Shown here: positions 10,135 through 19,087 of the stretch, piece after piece
How positions within the stretch are numbered: the first letter of the stretch is position 1
Layout of the letters: each line of letters starts with the position of its first letter
From: Planctomycetota bacterium
Lineage (GTDB): Bacteria > Planctomycetota > UBA1135 > JACQFD01
Length of the DNA stretch: 64,000 nucleotides
Direction: 5' to 3'
NCBI GenBank assembly: GCA_016792805.1
Contig: JAEUHX010000018.1
Span: 186,001 to 250,000 of the forward strand
Notes under the pieces: generated by a model
Seen by the model: only the letters and a program-made list of their open reading frames with translations
What the model was told of the DNA's origin: nothing
Databases searched by the model: none
Position numbers and translations under genes: made by a program

Positions 10135-10911
10135 TTACTGCGCCTCCACTTCGAGAGCCGTGAAGGTCATGGACACTTGGATCAGATTTTCGCCTGAGCT
10201 GGCGGCGCGGGTGTTGCCGGTGGCCAGCACCGAGTCGTAGCCTTCGAGGGTGAGCGGCGGCACGGTGGCCTGGGTCGATTCGAGGAACGCCGACAGGGAC
10301 TGGGAGGTTGCGAGCATCTGAAGCTCCACCCGAATCTCGTCTCGCACGATGGAGTCGCCTCGGCTCCCCGATTTATTGGGAAGAATGCCGACGCGGTCGA
10401 TGCTTCGAACGCGCGCATCGAGGGCGAAGCCAAGGAGCCGGTCGACGAGGTCAAGCCCGCGGAGCGTGCGGCGGATCTCCTCCACCTGGGTCGGCGCGCG
10501 ATCGGGGATCCCGACCGAGTCGACCAAGTCGATCTGCCGCGATCGGGCGTCGCCGAGGCGCCGCTCGCGCAGAGTCGCCGAAATATCGAGATATTGGTTC
10601 GCCGGCGAAGCACCCCCTTCTTTGAGCTGGAACTCGGGGCGCGTCACAAACGCGAGCCGCTTGCCGAGGCTCGCGACGGCCGCCGTGAGCCCTTCCTGCT
10701 GGGCCCTCGCCGCATCGAGGTTCTGCCGGTGAAACACGGCATCCTTCGTCATGCGCTGCGCTGCGCCGACGTCGGCCTGCGCCTGGCGGTAGGTCGAGCC
10801 GAACATCGAGTCGATGACGGCGCGCCCCGCGAAGAAAACCGCGAGTCCGACCGCGGAGCCCGCGAGAAACTTGCGGTTCTCCTGGAGGAACGCGTTGAGG
10901 TCAAAGGCCAT
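10135..10911 (-). CDS. PilO/GspM-like inner-membrane assembly protein
   Basis: 258 residues. One membrane helix (about residues 15-30, FLAGSAVGLAVFFAG) precedes a coiled-coil stretch (QAQADVGAAQRMTKDAVFHRQNL) and two alpha/beta segments (VEEIRRTLRGLDLVDRLLG; RVELQMLATSQSLSAFLEST) that fit the ferredoxin-like folds of PilO/GspM. It sits between the PilM-PilN fusion and the TPR protein, which is the pilM-pilN-pilO order of type IV pilus and type II secretion platforms. Sequence identity to named families cannot be judged here, so the call rests mainly on topology and gene order. Confidence 0.65.
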   Translation of the reverse strand: MAFDLNAFLQENRKFLAGSAVGLAVFFAGRAVIDSMFGSTYRQAQADVGAAQRMTKDAVFHRQNLDAARAQQEGLTAAVASLGKRLAFVTRPEFQLKEGGASPANQYLDISATLRERRLGDARSRQIDLVDSVGIPDRAPTQVEEIRRTLRGLDLVDRLLGFALDARVRSIDRVGILPNKSGSRGDSIVRDEIRVELQMLATSQSLSAFLESTQATVPPLTLEGYDSVLATGNTRAASSGENLIQVSMTFTALEVEAQ

Positions 10912-10980
10912 GGGCGAATCGTGCGTTGTTCTTAAAAGTGAATAACTATAGAAAAATCCAAAGAATCTTCGGCGGCGCGC

Positions 10981-12666
10981 TCAGCGCGCGTTGTCCACGT
11001 CTGGCTGGGCGGGCGGCGCGACCGGGAAGAAGTTGAGAGTGATCTCCCACTCAAAGCCTTTTTGGCTCATCTTGGAGGTCTGCACCATTCCGATGCCGGG
11101 AAACATCTCCGTCAGCTTCTCGGTCGACGAGCGGAACGACGTGTCGATGCGCTCGGCTCCCTCTCGACCGCGGCCGCTCACGATGAGAAGCGGCCGGCGC
11201 AAGTCGCCCGTCTTGAGATCGGGCAGCGGCGATTTGTCAATTTTGAGGGCCGTCTTCACAACCCACAAATCGGGGTGGAGGCCGTGGCGAAGCCCGCGGT
11301 CGAGAAGCAGGAGCGACTGCCCGATGGATGCGCGCAGCTCGAGATCTGTGGCCGTCTCGGCGAGAGCCGGGTTCGCGCCGGCCACGTCCGCCCCGCCCAC
11401 GAGCTTGAGCGTCTTGTCGTGAATATCACGAATCTGCTTGGCTTCGCGCATGGAGTCGGCCGCGACGCGCGCGGCGTCATCGCCGAGCCCTTTGCGGACG
11501 ACTGCCTCGGCAGCGAGCGAAACGCCAGCGAGCGCGCCTGCCGCAATGAGCCACGACGTGCGCTCCAGGAAGCGGCGCTTCTTGATGAGCGCCTCCGGGA
11601 GGATGTCGATGCGGTAGAGCCCGCGGTCGGCAGTGGCGAGCGCGAGCCCGAGCGACACCACGGCCTCGTGGCGCTGCTCCTCAAGGGCGGCGCGCTCCTC
11701 GGCGGGAAGGGCGCCGAGGTCGAGCGTCTCCAGGGGGTCGAGGAGCGCCACGTTCCAGCCGGTCGCCGCCGAGAGGTACTCCGGCAGGCCGAGAAGGCGC
11801 GAGCCGCCGCCGCAGAGGAACGCGCGCGTGATGCGCAGCTCGGGGAGTTTTAGCTGCTCCTTGGCGAGGAGCGCCGTTGAACGCAGCAGCGAGGCGAACT
11901 CGCCGGCCGCGCCGAGGAGCGCATTCGTTACTTTTTCCTCCTGCGGTGTTTTGTAACGTCCCTTGGCGGCGGGAGCCAAGTTCACGAGCGCCCGCTTGGC
12001 CTCCTCGGCACGCTCCGCATCGAAACCGAGGCGTTCCTGGATCGCGGCCGTGAGCTTGCGGCCGCCCTGCGAGACACTTCGTGCGAAGGCGAGGTCGGGG
12101 CCGACGACGATCGCGACATCGGTGTTCTCTTCACCAATATTCGCGAGCAGCACGCCGTCTTCGCCCACGGAGCCGAGCTTGAGGAACGCATCGTAGAGCG
12201 CCACGCCGTTGGGCGTGAAGGCGCCGACCGAACTCGAGGCGCGCGCGACAGCGGATGTCACCGCGTCGAGCGACTCGTTGCGCGCGAGCGCAATGAGAAC
12301 TGTATCATCTCCGGTGACGCCCGGCGGGATCGGCAACAGGTTGAAATCGGAGGCGAAACTTCCGCCATATTGTTGCGAAAGCTCATCAATCTCAAAACGC
12401 ATCAGATTCTTGAGCTGCACATCGGTGAGCTTCGGAACCTGGGAATAGCGCAGAATCACGCTCGAGCCGGTGAGCCCGATGCGCGCCGCCGGCGCTTTCA
12501 CCTTGGAGCTCGACAACAGGTCGGCGAGCGCCTGCTCGGCCGGCTCGCCCTCGGCGCGCTCGCGCGCGAGGAAGCGGGTCGGCACGAAGGCCGTTCCCTT
12601 CATGCGCCCTTGGAGAACGCGAACGGTGTGGCTGCCGAGGTCGACGCCCGTGAAGACCGATGCCAT
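10981..12666 (-). CDS. PilM-PilN/GspL-like fusion, actin-fold ATPase with membrane anchor
   Basis: 561 residues. The N-terminus MASVFTGVDLGSHTVRVLQG is the phosphate-1 loop of the actin-like PilM/GspL fold. Further PilM features are QVPKLTDVQLKNLMRFEIDE (about 75-95), LLANIGEENTDVAIV (about 173-187) and LCGGGSRLLGLPEYL (about 284-298, adenosine motif). After YRIDILPEALIKKRRFLERT a transmembrane helix occupies about 371-390, followed by a periplasmic PilN-like part of 170 residues. In most pili PilM and PilN are separate proteins; GspL of type II systems has the fused cytoplasm-membrane-periplasm form. The gene starts four bases after the FHA gene stop, consistent with one operon. It should link a cytoplasmic ATPase to the pseudopilus; no GspE, GspD or GspF gene is in the window. 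Confidence 0.82.
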   Translation of the reverse strand: MASVFTGVDLGSHTVRVLQGRMKGTAFVPTRFLARERAEGEPAEQALADLLSSSKVKAPAARIGLTGSSVILRYSQVPKLTDVQLKNLMRFEIDELSQQYGGSFASDFNLLPIPPGVTGDDTVLIALARNESLDAVTSAVARASSSVGAFTPNGVALYDAFLKLGSVGEDGVLLANIGEENTDVAIVVGPDLAFARSVSQGGRKLTAAIQERLGFDAERAEEAKRALVNLAPAAKGRYKTPQEEKVTNALLGAAGEFASLLRSTALLAKEQLKLPELRITRAFLCGGGSRLLGLPEYLSAATGWNVALLDPLETLDLGALPAEERAALEEQRHEAVVSLGLALATADRGLYRIDILPEALIKKRRFLERTSWLIAAGALAGVSLAAEAVVRKGLGDDAARVAADSMREAKQIRDIHDKTLKLVGGADVAGANPALAETATDLELRASIGQSLLLLDRGLRHGLHPDLWVVKTALKIDKSPLPDLKTGDLRRPLLIVSGRGREGAERIDTSFRSSTEKLTEMFPGIGMVQTSKMSQKGFEWEITLNFFPVAPPAQPDVDNAR

Positions 12667-12670
12667 CGGC

Positions 12671-14914
12671 TCAGCCTCCCGAGGCGGACTTCGCCGCCTT
12701 CGTAGTAGGGAAATGTTGCTTCAAATAAGTGCGCAGATAGCCGGCGAGATCCTTGGCGCCGCTCGCTTCGAGGGCGCGCGCGATCGTCGCGAGCCGCTCG
12801 GCGTCCTTCTCGCCGCGGGCCGCTTCCACATCTCCGAGCGACTCGTCGACGCGGGCGATGGCTGACTTGGCCCGCTCCGCAATGTCGGTGCCGGCATAGC
12901 TGACGAGAAGTTTCTCCGCTTCGGTGCGCGCCTTGCGGAAGGCGTCGGGGACTTGGAAGAAACGCGCCTCCTCGATCCTCCGCTCCACGTCAGCGACGAG
13001 CTTCTGACCCGCAGAAAGCCGCTCGCTGCGCTTGCTTTCGTTGCGCTCGACGAGCGCCTTCTCGAAAGGAAACTCGTCGAGGATTTGTGCACGAAGCGCA
13101 ATCTCCTCGCCGAGCGCCCCCGCGGCGGCCTTCGCATCGGCCTGGGCTTCGAGTTCCGTGGCGCGCCTGCGCTCGGCGTCGAAGCTGTATTGAACGGTGG
13201 CGGCGAAGGCGCCGCGTGCGGCGATCTCAAGCCGCGTCGAGGCGCCCGCCGGAATTCCCTTCACGGCGACTGCCGGCTCGAACGAGACACGCACACGCTC
13301 GCTCTGCTCACCAAAGACGAGCGCCGAGCAGGCGGTTTCTGTGAACTCTCCCCGAGACCAGCGCGTCGTCGCGCCGCGCACGAGCATCTCCGGAGCAAAG
13401 GCGCGATCGACATGCCATGCGAGAGCCGCCGCCGGATCGCCGGCGTCGACTTGGAATCGGAAGGTCACTTTTCCTTCGCCCGGCTCGAGCTTGCACGACC
13501 CGGTCAGCGCCGGTCCTGCGGGGGTGTAGGCGGTGAAACCGCCGCCTTCCGAAAAGCCCGCGAGCGTCGCGAGCATGCGCGCCTTGTCGGAGCCGACGGC
13601 GACACCCATGGAATGCAAGAAATCGCGGTCGAAGCGGCGCACGCGTCCGCTGACGGGGTCGGCCAGGAACTCGATGTCGTTCCGCACGATCATCGGCTCG
13701 CTGCCTCCTTCGCCAACCACGGCCTCGGCGTCGTCGAACACCACAGTTCCCGTGCCAAAGCCGACGAGCGAAAGTTGCATCTCGTTACAGCCTGTGGGCA
13801 CGGTGGCGATGCCGGAAAGTTTCGTGAAGGCTGCCCCCTGGCCATAGCCGATGCCGCCGGTGCGAATCCACTTCGGGCCCCCTTCCTTGGACGATCGGAA
13901 GACGGCTTGCACGACGGCTCCGGCGCGCTCCCCGGTGGCGGCGTACGCAGCAAAAGTAATCTTCTGACCTGGGGAGACGGGGATCGGCTTGCTCGTGGCG
14001 CGCGCCACGGAGGCCTCCAGCTTGGCTTCGATGGCTCGGGCGCCGGAACGCACCTTTCGCGTCCCCGGCGAGAAACCGGTTCCGGCGGCGCCGTCGGGAA
14101 GGTCGGCGTAGCCCGCGGGCAGAGCCAGACTGTCGTTCAGATCCCAGGCCGACCGCGCGCCGCTCGGGGAGTCGCCGTCGGTCTCCGGCTCGAATGCTGG
14201 CTGCTCGACGAGATTATTGGCAACCTTGGGAACGGGCTTGGCGCGCGCGCCGCCCGAATCGCCGGAGCCGAAGACCACATAAGCTGCGCCGCCGAGTGCG
14301 ACGACGGCGACGCCGAGGAGCGCAACAGTTCCGAGACGCCCTTTCTTCGCAGCCTCTTCGGCCGCTTTGCGCGCGCGCTCCACGGTCGCAGCATCGGTGA
14401 CGAGAGAACTCTCGGCGCCGGCCGAAGCCATCGGCGCATCGACGGGCGCTGTTCGCGCGGTCATGGCCGCACGCGCCGCCGCGGGCGCGATGGTGGTTCG
14501 CCCCGGATCGTCCTCCACGAAGTCGAGTTCCGCGGCGGCGGGGCGCGTCGGCGCAGCGGCCGGCTGCTCATCCTCGCCTCCAAGGAGGATCTCGTCGGTG
14601 CCCGCGGCCGCAGCCGCTCCTTCGATCTCGAGCTTCAGCAGAACCGATCCGACGGCAAACGTGTCGCCGCTCCGGACCTTCGCTTCGAGGATCTTGGCGC
14701 CCGCGTAGAAGGTGCCGTTCGTGCTTCCGAGGTCCTTCAGAGTCCAGCCGTCGGGCGTGCGCCGAAGCTCACAATGGCTCCCCGACACCGATGCGTCGGG
14801 GATGACCAGGGAGTTGCCGGGCTTGCGGCCGAGGGTAAATCGGTCACCGGAAACGGGGACGCGCTCGCCAGCGCGTGGACCCCCTTCAAATACGAGGGCG
14901 TAGCGCTCGGCCAT
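12671..14914 (-). CDS. FHA-domain membrane protein, first gene of the secretion operon
   Basis: 747 residues. Residues about 24-90 form a forkhead-associated domain with the conserved phosphothreonine-binding residues: FTLGRKPGNSLVIPD, SGSHCELRR and DLGSTNGTFY. An alanine-rich linker follows, then a transmembrane helix at about 194-216 (LGTVALLGVAVVALGGAAYVVFG). The periplasmic part begins with a carbohydrate-binding-like sandwich (VSPGQKITFAAYAATG; AVFDDAEAVVGEGG is similar to jelly-roll ends) and ends in helical, probably coiled-coil, sequence. FHA domains bind phosphothreonine, and a Ser/Thr kinase is encoded at 22343-23428, so phospho-control of the secretion machine is possible (inference). 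It is the promoter-proximal gene, divergent from rsmE. Confidence 0.82.
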   Translation of the reverse strand: MAERYALVFEGGPRAGERVPVSGDRFTLGRKPGNSLVIPDASVSGSHCELRRTPDGWTLKDLGSTNGTFYAGAKILEAKVRSGDTFAVGSVLLKLEIEGAAAAAGTDEILLGGEDEQPAAAPTRPAAAELDFVEDDPGRTTIAPAAARAAMTARTAPVDAPMASAGAESSLVTDAATVERARKAAEEAAKKGRLGTVALLGVAVVALGGAAYVVFGSGDSGGARAKPVPKVANNLVEQPAFEPETDGDSPSGARSAWDLNDSLALPAGYADLPDGAAGTGFSPGTRKVRSGARAIEAKLEASVARATSKPIPVSPGQKITFAAYAATGERAGAVVQAVFRSSKEGGPKWIRTGGIGYGQGAAFTKLSGIATVPTGCNEMQLSLVGFGTGTVVFDDAEAVVGEGGSEPMIVRNDIEFLADPVSGRVRRFDRDFLHSMGVAVGSDKARMLATLAGFSEGGGFTAYTPAGPALTGSCKLEPGEGKVTFRFQVDAGDPAAALAWHVDRAFAPEMLVRGATTRWSRGEFTETACSALVFGEQSERVRVSFEPAVAVKGIPAGASTRLEIAARGAFAATVQYSFDAERRRATELEAQADAKAAAGALGEEIALRAQILDEFPFEKALVERNESKRSERLSAGQKLVADVERRIEEARFFQVPDAFRKARTEAEKLLVSYAGTDIAERAKSAIARVDESLGDVEAARGEKDAERLATIARALEASGAKDLAGYLRTYLKQHFPTTKAAKSASGG

Positions 14915-15067
14915 CCTGGTCGCTGAGGGATTGCGGCAAGATTTCTAGACGTCGGCGGTGGAAGGCGCGGACGCCGAAGGCGCTCGCACCCATGCGGTTA
15001 CAATCGGGGGCGATGGTAGCGTTCGCTCGAGCCGCGGCAAAGAAGCGCCACCGAGGCGTTCACCGGA

Positions 15068-15820
15068 ATGCCGCTCGTACCGCTCTCCGATCCCATGGTT
15101 GACCGCTTTTTCATTGCTGGAAGAACCATCGGCGCTGGCTCGTTGGTGGAACTCGACCGGGACGAGAGCCGTCATGCCGTCGACTCGAGGCGCCTTCGCG
15201 TCGGTGCCACGGTGGAGCTCTTGGATGGCAACGGGCTGATCGCGCGGGGAAGTGTGACCTCGGCGTCGCGCCGAGGCGTGGAGGTGCAGGTCACGGAGGC
15301 CAACCAGGTACCGCGCACGGGCCGCCGGGTAGCGCTCGTCGTGTCGGTGCCGCGGGGTCCGCGCATGGACACTTTGGTGGACATGGCGACGCAGCTCGGA
15401 GCGGCGGCCATCTGCCCGATCGCATTCGAGCGCTCGGTTGCCGCTCGGGATGAGGTCTCGCCGAACAAGGTGGAGCGGTGGGGACGCATCGCGCGGGAGG
15501 CGTGCAAGCAGTCGGGCGCCCCCTATCTGCCACAGATCGCTCCGCTCGAAACGATGGAGCAGTGGTGTGCGACGCGTCCCCGCGAGGAGTCGGCCTACCT
15601 GCTTCACCCGTCGGCGCCGCCGCCTTCCCTCGGCGCCCGTCTCGCGCTCAGCGTCGCGCCGGTTTCGCTCGTGATCGGGCCGGAGGGCGGCGTGACGGAT
15701 CGGGAGCTTGCGGTCCTCGAGGCCGCGGGGGTTGTGCCGGCGTCGCTCCCGACGCCGATCCTTCGGATTGAGACGGCTGCGGTCGCGGCGCTGGCGCTCG
15801 CGTGCGCGGTGAGTACATAA
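15068..15820 (+). CDS. rsmE: 16S rRNA (uracil1498-N3)-methyltransferase RsmE
   Basis: 250 residues, the usual family length. The N-terminal PUA-like part (SRHAVDSRRLRVGATVELLDGNG) is followed by the SPOUT methyltransferase region with the RsmE motifs QLGAAAICPIAFERSV, KVERWGRIAREACKQSG, and the SAM-binding knot LVIGPEGGVTDRE ... ASLPTPILRIETAAVAAL. All signature residues of the family are present. It methylates U1498 of 16S rRNA in the small subunit. It stands alone, divergent from the FHA/secretion operon (153-base spacer), and is closed by a strong hairpin terminator directly after the stop. ATG 15068 was taken; an in-frame ATG at 15098 (MVDRFF) is an equally plausible start because neither has a clear Shine-Dalgarno. 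Confidence 0.95.
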   Translation: MPLVPLSDPMVDRFFIAGRTIGAGSLVELDRDESRHAVDSRRLRVGATVELLDGNGLIARGSVTSASRRGVEVQVTEANQVPRTGRRVALVVSVPRGPRMDTLVDMATQLGAAAICPIAFERSVAARDEVSPNKVERWGRIAREACKQSGAPYLPQIAPLETMEQWCATRPREESAYLLHPSAPPPSLGARLALSVAPVSLVIGPEGGVTDRELAVLEAAGVVPASLPTPILRIETAAVAALALACAVST

Positions 15821-15853
15821 AAAAACCGGGGCGCTCGCGGCGCCCCGGTTTTT
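15821..15853. terminator. Bidirectional rho-independent terminator
   Basis: A 14-base arm (AAAAACCGGGGCGC) and its exact complement flank a 5-base loop. The A run on one side and T run on the other let it work on both strands, so it can end rsmE on the plus strand and the PD40 gene on the minus strand, whose stop is at 15870. Confidence 0.92.
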
Positions 15854-15869
15854 GTAGCTTCGCCGATAG

Positions 15870-17165
15870 TTACTTCCGCGCGAAGATATCGGAGACGGCG
15901 TTGTTGTCGTTGTCGACGAGGTTCGTTGCCTGCGACTCGAACATCACCACGGAGCCGTTGAATCCGACCGTCGGCCGGACGCAATGGAAGTCGGGCTCGC
16001 CGCCTTCTTGCCCCATAGAGACGCGCGCGGTCTGCGCCGTCGGGAGGTCCCGCAGGAAGACGTCGGCCGACGACGTCGACTTGCCCTCGGCGAGCATCTT
16101 GGAGGCGCTCTGGAACACCACGGAACGGCCATTCGCGGAGATCTCGGCTCCCGAGCAATCCTCGTCGGACTGGGCTCCCGACGTGGAGACGGACGCCCGG
16201 CTCAGGACGCCCTGCTGCCGGTCGAAAACGAACACATCAATTTTCCCGTTGGAGTCGCCGTGGAGCAGATTGCTGGCGCCCGACTCGAAGACAATCAATC
16301 GACCGTCGTTGGAGATACACCGGGATCCGGGGCCGCTCGTCTTGCTGAGGCCATTGCCTTCGCCGGCCGAGCTTGCGGAGATGCGGCTCACTTTTCCGGT
16401 GCGGCGCTCGAATGCGAAGACATCCATCGTGCCGTTGCCGTCCTGTGGGACGAGGTTCGACGCGTTGGAGGAGAAGACGATCACGGAGGCGTGGTCCGAC
16501 GCCGACGGGCAAATGCTGTCGCCGTTTGCCTCGGAGCCATCGAATCCCATCGTGATGCGCAGCGTCTGAGCCGCCGCGAGGTTGTGCACAAAAATGTCCG
16601 ACTTCCCGTTCGTATCACCCGGGACGAGATTGGACGCGGCCGACTGGAAGACCACCGTTCTCCCGTCGGGCGTCAGGAACGGCGCGCCGCTCGGGGCGTT
16701 CGACTGTTTCCCGTCGTGGGTGATCGATGCGCGGAACGTCTCCTGCGTCGTCAGGTCGCGCACGAAGACGTCGGCGCAGCCATTCGTATCATCGTGCACG
16801 AGATTCGTGGCCGTCGACAGGAATGCAACGCGACGCCCGTCGGCAGAGATCGTCGGCTGGAAGCAATCGCCATTGGCGCCGCTTCCATCGAAAGCCACAG
16901 AAACTCGCCGTGTCGAGCGCGACTCGAGGTCGAACACGAAGATGTCTGTGCGCTCATTGCCGTCGTGGGGGACGAGATTCGTGGCCTTCGACTCGAAGAC
17001 CACAAATCGCCCGTTCGCCGAAAGCCGCGGCGCGCAGGACGCTCCATTGGCCTCGACGCGCTGGAGGCCCATCGAGAGCCGAGACGTTGAGCTGCCGAAG
17101 TTGTTGCCAGAAGTAGCGGCAGCCAGCACGGCACCCGCCGCCGGAAGGATCCAGTTGCTCATCAT
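15870..17165 (-). CDS. Exported PD40/TolB-like beta-propeller protein
   Basis: 431 residues from ATG 17165, which has GGGGAG about 9 bases upstream and opens with a signal-peptide-like segment (MMSNWILPAAGAVLAAATSG). The body consists of at least six repeats of the form 'S.dGRfVvFeS.AsNLV..D.NG..DiFvfDl.t..t.RvS', for example LSANGRFVVFESKATNLVPHDGN and ISADGRRVAFLSTATNLVHDDTN. These are PD40/TolB-type propeller blades with a DxNG calcium-loop-like turn. No catalytic residues are visible; it is likely a secreted binding or structural protein. The open frame extends to 18425, but the upstream part is non-coding and covers cutC on the same strand. Confidence 0.85.
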   Translation of the reverse strand: MMSNWILPAAGAVLAAATSGNNFGSSTSRLSMGLQRVEANGASCAPRLSANGRFVVFESKATNLVPHDGNERTDIFVFDLESRSTRRVSVAFDGSGANGDCFQPTISADGRRVAFLSTATNLVHDDTNGCADVFVRDLTTQETFRASITHDGKQSNAPSGAPFLTPDGRTVVFQSAASNLVPGDTNGKSDIFVHNLAAAQTLRITMGFDGSEANGDSICPSASDHASVIVFSSNASNLVPQDGNGTMDVFAFERRTGKVSRISASSAGEGNGLSKTSGPGSRCISNDGRLIVFESGASNLLHGDSNGKIDVFVFDRQQGVLSRASVSTSGAQSDEDCSGAEISANGRSVVFQSASKMLAEGKSTSSADVFLRDLPTAQTARVSMGQEGGEPDFHCVRPTVGFNGSVVMFESQATNLVDNDNNAVSDIFARK

Positions 17166-17262
17166 CGTGACGACTCCCCAAGTGACCATGGGACTGCTTG
17201 ATTTCCCGCCTCGATCTGGAGTTGCGCCCATGCGCAGTCCAGGAGACCGCCTTGGCTTTCGG

Positions 17263-17365
17263 CGTCCGCCCGAGGCGGGCTTGAGCTCGGAGGACGATTC
17301 AGAAGTCATTCGAGGTGTGGGCAGGCCTCGTCGCGCTCGCCTTGCGAGGCACCCTTGAAACGTCC
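17263..17365 (+). repeat. Dispersed intergenic repeat, copy A
   Basis: Contains CAGGCCTCGTCGCGCTCGCC followed by TTGCGAGGCACCCTTGAAAC. Closely similar sequence recurs at 23447-23545 on the same strand and in part at 17557-17640 on the opposite strand. Confidence 0.6.
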
Positions 17366-17477
17366 TCATCCAGCCGCCCCCCACCGACTCCGCGGCTTCG
17401 GAGTCGGGAAAAGCGGCCACTGGATGCCATCCCGTTGCATGGCCAAGGTGATGGCGTCTGCGGCGCCGGGGGCCAGC

Positions 17478-17555
17478 GTCGCCTTCGCCCGTCGCCTTCG
17501 CCTGTCGCCTTCGCCCGTTGCCTTCGCCTGTCGCCTTCGCCCGTTGCCTTCGCCT
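17478..17555 (+). repeat. Tandem array of six 13-base units
   Basis: Six consecutive units of GTYGCCTTCGCCY (units begin at 17478, 17491, 17504, 17517, 17530 and 17543). Only two positions vary: C/T at the third base and C/T at the last base, and in copies 3 to 6 the two variants alternate regularly. The unit length is not a multiple of three and no gene crosses it. Confidence 0.92.
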
Positions 17556-17556
17556 A

Positions 17557-17640
17557 GGAGGACGTTCCAAGAGTGCTCCGCAAAGCGAGCGCGAGAAATC
17601 GTCGTCCAGCGCAAGGAGCCTATGCCCAGGCGTAGCCAAG
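17557..17640 (-). repeat. Dispersed intergenic repeat, copy B (inverted)
   Basis: Reverse complement contains CTGGGCATAGGC, CTCGCTTTGCGGAGCACTCT and GGAACGTCCTCC, matching copies A and C but with extra bases in the middle. Confidence 0.55.
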
Positions 17641-17773
17641 GATTTCCGCCGAGGACGAGGCGACGCGTCGATGGGCGATGGGCGGCGGGCGATGCGGCCC
17701 GCGCGCAGCTCCGATGGCACTTGGAACGTCCTCCTCTGCCGCAACGGCTCGCGGCGGCCAACCTCCCGCGAAG

Positions 17774-18400
17774 TTACTTCTCTCGCACGTCGATCGGGAC
17801 CGAGCCGTGGATCTCTCGGACGCCTGTGGTCCGAACGAGGTCGCGCCAATGGTCGGCGCGCACCTTGCCCCCGGCGACGATCTCGACGCGCCCGCGCGAC
17901 TGCTCCACGAGTCCACGAATCATCTCCCGCCCTTCCCATGCCGAGGGAGCGCCCCCCGAGGTCAGGATTCGCGAAGCGCCGAGTTCCACGAGCGTCTCCA
18001 ACGCTGAAAACTTGTCTTTGATCCGATCGAAGGCGCGGTGAAAGGTTACAGGAAGCGGCTTGGCGCACTCGATCAAGCGGCGCATCGCCGGCACATCGAT
18101 CCGCCCATCTTCGCGCAGCACACCCATGACGACACCGTGGGCCTCGAGCCGAAGCGCCAGGTCGATTTGTGACTCCATGACCAATAACTCCGCCTCGCTC
18201 GCCGTGAAGGCGCCCCCGCGCAGGCGAATCATCACAAACACTGGGATTCTCGATTCCGCGAGCACTGTGCGCAGAAGCGAGGGGTCGGGCGTAAGCCCAT
18301 CGACCTCCAGATGAGAGCAGAGCTCGAGCCGACCGGCACCTGCTGTGAACGCAGCCCTCGCCCGGTCCAGCGAATCCACACATGCTTCGAAGAGAACCAC
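17774..18400 (-). CDS. cutC: CutC family protein
   Basis: 208 residues, the normal size of this TIM-barrel family. Conserved CutC blocks are all present: FEACVDSLDRARAAFTAGAGRLELC, GLTPDPSLLRTVL, VFVMIRLRGGAF, HGVVMGVLREDGRID, PVTFHRAFDRI, ASRILTSGGAPSAWEG and a late VEIVAGGKV. CutC was named for copper homeostasis; its biochemical activity is not settled. It follows radC on the same strand with a 21-base gap, so the two are probably cotranscribed. The C-terminus IHGSVPIDVREK is close to the usual H-S ending of the family. Confidence 0.92.
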   Translation of the reverse strand: MVLFEACVDSLDRARAAFTAGAGRLELCSHLEVDGLTPDPSLLRTVLAESRIPVFVMIRLRGGAFTASEAELLVMESQIDLALRLEAHGVVMGVLREDGRIDVPAMRRLIECAKPLPVTFHRAFDRIKDKFSALETLVELGASRILTSGGAPSAWEGREMIRGLVEQSRGRVEIVAGGKVRADHWRDLVRTTGVREIHGSVPIDVREK

Positions 18401-18421
18401 GCGACGAGCCTAGCAAGGCGC

Positions 18422-19087
18422 TCATGGTGCTTCCACTGCACGGCCGCGCAGCAGTCCGCGCTCCGCGAAGGAGAAATAGCGATCCTCCCCGAGGATCACA
18501 TGGTCGAGCAGCTCAATTCCCGCCATCTTTCCCACTTCGTGGAGCCGATGGGTCACCGCATGGTCCTCCGCACTCGGTGTCGGATCGCCGCTCGGATGAT
18601 TGTGCGCCACCACAATCGCCGCCGCGGCGCACCGCAATGCGGGCCCATACACATCCCGCGGATGCACGATGGCTGCATTCAATGTTCCTTCCGAGACGCG
18701 CTCCTCCCGCAGTACCCGATGACGCCCATCGAGGCAAAGCGCCACAAAGGTCTCCTTGCGAAGCGACCCCATCCGCCCGCGCAGCCGTTCGAACACATCC
18801 GCGCCCGCCCGCAGCACCCGCTGGGGAGCAATCGGAAGGCGCATCGCCCGCCGCCCCATGACGAACGATGCTCGCAGAGCGCACGCCCCAGCCATGCCAA
18901 GGGGCCCTTGGTGAATGAGATCCCAAGGATCGGCGAGCGCCAACTCCCGCAACCCACCGAACGACTCCAGCAGCCGCTGCGCCACCGCCGAAGCGGGCCG
19001 AGAGCCAACAGATCCCACGACGAGCGCGACGAGTTCGGCATCGCTCAAGTCTTCTTCGCCGAATGCCAGGAGGCGCTCACGAGGCAT
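18422..19087 (-). CDS. radC: RadC family JAB/MPN domain protein
   Basis: 221 residues from ATG 19087 (MPRERLLAFGEEDLSDAELVAL), the standard RadC N-terminus with the ERLL/LSDAEL helix-hairpin-helix region. The JAMM metal motif is intact: EGTLNAAIVHPRDVYGPAL, then VVAHNHPSGDPTPSAEDHAVT, followed by LLDHVILGEDRYFSFAERGLL. The protein is a zinc-dependent JAB-domain family member, once thought to act in DNA repair; its function is unresolved. An open frame extends about 500 bases further upstream through repeats and is not coding. It is upstream of cutC. Confidence 0.93.
   Translation of the reverse strand: MPRERLLAFGEEDLSDAELVALVVGSVGSRPASAVAQRLLESFGGLRELALADPWDLIHQGPLGMAGACALRASFVMGRRAMRLPIAPQRVLRAGADVFERLRGRMGSLRKETFVALCLDGRHRVLREERVSEGTLNAAIVHPRDVYGPALRCAAAAIVVAHNHPSGDPTPSAEDHAVTHRLHEVGKMAGIELLDHVILGEDRYFSFAERGLLRGRAVEAP

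Larger units (their letters stand above)
17166..17773. other. Intergenic region with repeats
   Basis: About 600 bases with no credible gene between the PD40 gene and cutC. It holds two copies of a dispersed repeat in opposite orientations and, between them, a six-copy 13-base tandem array. Open frames crossing it are arginine/serine-rich shadows. Confidence 0.7.

Noticed and set aside
17478..17555. Possible CRISPR array
   Set aside because: Units are 13 bases, contiguous, with no spacers.
17166..18425. Long minus-strand open frame upstream of the PD40 gene
   Set aside because: It is arginine/serine-rich, includes the tandem array (repeating RRQRAKATGEG-type peptides) and overlaps cutC in another frame on the same strand; the signal peptide at 17165 is the real start.
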